Assembly (NCBI GenBank): GCA_030626465.1
Contig: DAOUOU010000157.1
Coordinates: 1-6,529 of the forward strand
Direction: 5' to 3'
From: Bacteroidales bacterium
Lineage (GTDB): Bacteria; Bacteroidota; Bacteroidia; Bacteroidales; UBA10428
DNA: 6,529 nucleotides
The notes below the pieces were generated by a model. That model was not told the origin of the DNA. It did no database searches and was given only the letters and a program-made list of their open reading frames with translations. This document shows positions 5,583 to 6,529 of the stretch, piece after piece (within the stretch, counting starts at the first letter, position 1; every line of letters starts with the position of its first letter). The position numbers and the translations under genes are program-made.

Positions 5583-6529
5583 ATGACTGAGTCGATACTA
5601 AAAGGCCTGATGCGTTTATTTGCTATTGTAACACAAATTCATCCTGAAGATAAGTTACAGCAATCAAGGGCAATTATTGCATCGTACCTTAAACAGCTGG
5701 TAAATCCAGGTAAGGTAAATCAATACCTTATCATGTATGATTTTTATCATAGTAGCTTAAGGGAGAGGGAGGTGAAAACAGGTGAAAAACAATTGGCTCT
5801 CTTTTCGGTTAAGGCAATTATTATTTGTGAACAGATAAACAAAATCCTTGATAAGAAGCAAAAGTTACTTGTACTAATGCAACTTTTAGAAATCCTTAAC
5901 ATTAAAGAAGTTGTTTTAGATGAACACCTTGATTTTGTTCGCACTATTGCCCTGGCATTTAAGTTTGATGAAAAAGTATTCCAAAGTTGTAAATCTTTTA
6001 TTCTTGATACCTTATACGATGTTCCTCAGAAAGAAAGTATTCTGGTAATTGATAGTACTAATGAAATTGATTATACAAGGTTGAAACATGTTTACCGGGA
6101 ATACCTTAAAGGAAAAATAATTTTTCTGTCTGTGGAAACAGCAAACGCTTTCCTATTCAGAAACATTAGTGCCGACGACAGATTGTACTACCTGGGAAAA
6201 GAAGTCATACCTAACCGAACTTATTTTTTAGAGAAAGGCTCAACAATAAAAAGTCCCCTGGTAGGAACAATATATTACAGCGATGTAGTAAAAGAATTCC
6301 TCCGATCGAAGATCCATTATAAAATTAATTTTTCTGTTGAAGAGATTGAATTTAGATTTAAAAATTCATCAAATGGCATTCATGCGTTTACAATGTACGA
6401 AGAGTCGGGCTTGTTAGTAGGCATTATGGGTGGTAGCGGGGTTGGTAAATCTACTCTCCTGAATTTGCTAAACGGAAACCTGACCCCTCGTAAAGGTAAA
6501 GTGCTGATAAACGGGTATGATGTACACCG
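5583..6529 (+). CDS. Multidomain ABC protein: TerB-like N-terminus, possible FHA-like region, ABC ATPase (3' end beyond window)
   Basis: The visible 315 codons are the N-terminal part of a larger protein. Residues about 1-140 are predicted all-helical and resemble TerB-like (tellurite-resistance/DjlA-type) domains, with a helix pattern such as SVKAIIICEQINKIL followed by KLLVLMQLLEIL. Residues about 150-235 are strand-rich (GKIIFLSVE, DRLYYLGKEVIP, KGSTIKSPLVGTIYYSD) and may be an FHA-like sandwich; this is a weak call. From about 250 an ABC ATPase begins: VEEIEFRF, Walker A GGSGVGKS at 283-290, then TLLNLLNGNLTPRKGKVLING. The Q-loop, signature motif, Walker B and any membrane domain lie past the edge. 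Known FHA-ABC fusions often end in an ABC-2 permease, so an envelope exporter or regulatory ABC protein is likely, with unknown substrate. An in-frame ATG at 5577 would add two residues. The gene is divergent from the response regulator. Confidence 0.85.
   Translation, partial: MTESILKGLMRLFAIVTQIHPEDKLQQSRAIIASYLKQLVNPGKVNQYLIMYDFYHSSLREREVKTGEKQLALFSVKAIIICEQINKILDKKQKLLVLMQLLEILNIKEVVLDEHLDFVRTIALAFKFDEKVFQSCKSFILDTLYDVPQKESILVIDSTNEIDYTRLKHVYREYLKGKIIFLSVETANAFLFRNISADDRLYYLGKEVIPNRTYFLEKGSTIKSPLVGTIYYSDVVKEFLRSKIHYKINFSVEEIEFRFKNSSNGIHAFTMYEESGLLVGIMGGSGVGKSTLLNLLNGNLTPRKGKVLINGYDVH

Noticed and set aside
5342..5590. Plus-strand open frame of 82 codons across the divergent intergenic region.
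   Set aside because: It begins antisense to the receiver domain, runs through promoter DNA and overlaps the ABC gene start; no domain is visible.
5747..5944. Minus-strand open frame of 65 codons.
   Set aside because: Antisense to the helical N-terminal region of the ABC gene, which continues in frame to the Walker A motif.
1..6529. CRISPR arrays, tRNA or rRNA genes, insertion sequences or attachment sites.
   Set aside because: I saw no regularly spaced repeats, no transposase-like coding sequence and no cloverleaf-type sequence on either strand by reading.

Overview
The window is AT-rich and looks like a chromosomal segment from a member of the Bacteroidota. The reasons are the protein types (a Bacteroidota-style PabB, and an Omp85-family barrel with a single visible POTRA-like region), the lack of clear Shine-Dalgarno sequences, and a TAnnTTTG-type -7 box directly before one start codon. 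The genus cannot be told from the sequence.

Layout. Positions 1-866 (minus strand) hold most of tilS, the tRNA(Ile)-lysidine synthase, cut by the left window edge. Its start overlaps by 8 bases the end of pabB (859-2163, minus), the chorismate-binding subunit of aminodeoxychorismate synthase, so the two are probably co-transcribed. A gap of about 200 bases separates pabB from a minus-strand Omp85/BamA-like outer-membrane barrel gene (as read 2392-4251). The last ~58 codons of that barrel gene are displaced by a one-base frameshift near 2548-2556; the natural end is still visible in the next frame, stopping at 2376. Just upstream and on the same strand is a response regulator gene (4303-5412). 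It has a canonical receiver domain joined to an output domain that keeps the outline of a SpoIIE/PP2C-type phosphatase but lacks the metal-binding acidic residues.

A 164-base divergent intergenic region (5413-5576) carries a perfect 10-bp inverted repeat. From it a plus-strand gene runs off the right edge (5583-6529). This gene encodes an N-terminal helical TerB-like region, a possible FHA-like beta region, and the first part of an ABC ATPase with an intact Walker A motif.

Two themes emerge. The left half is housekeeping: folate precursor synthesis and tRNA modification. The right half looks like a signalling and envelope cluster: a phospho-receiver with a probable pseudo-phosphatase, its co-oriented outer-membrane barrel, and a divergent multidomain ABC protein. 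The functional link within the right half is inferred from gene position only.
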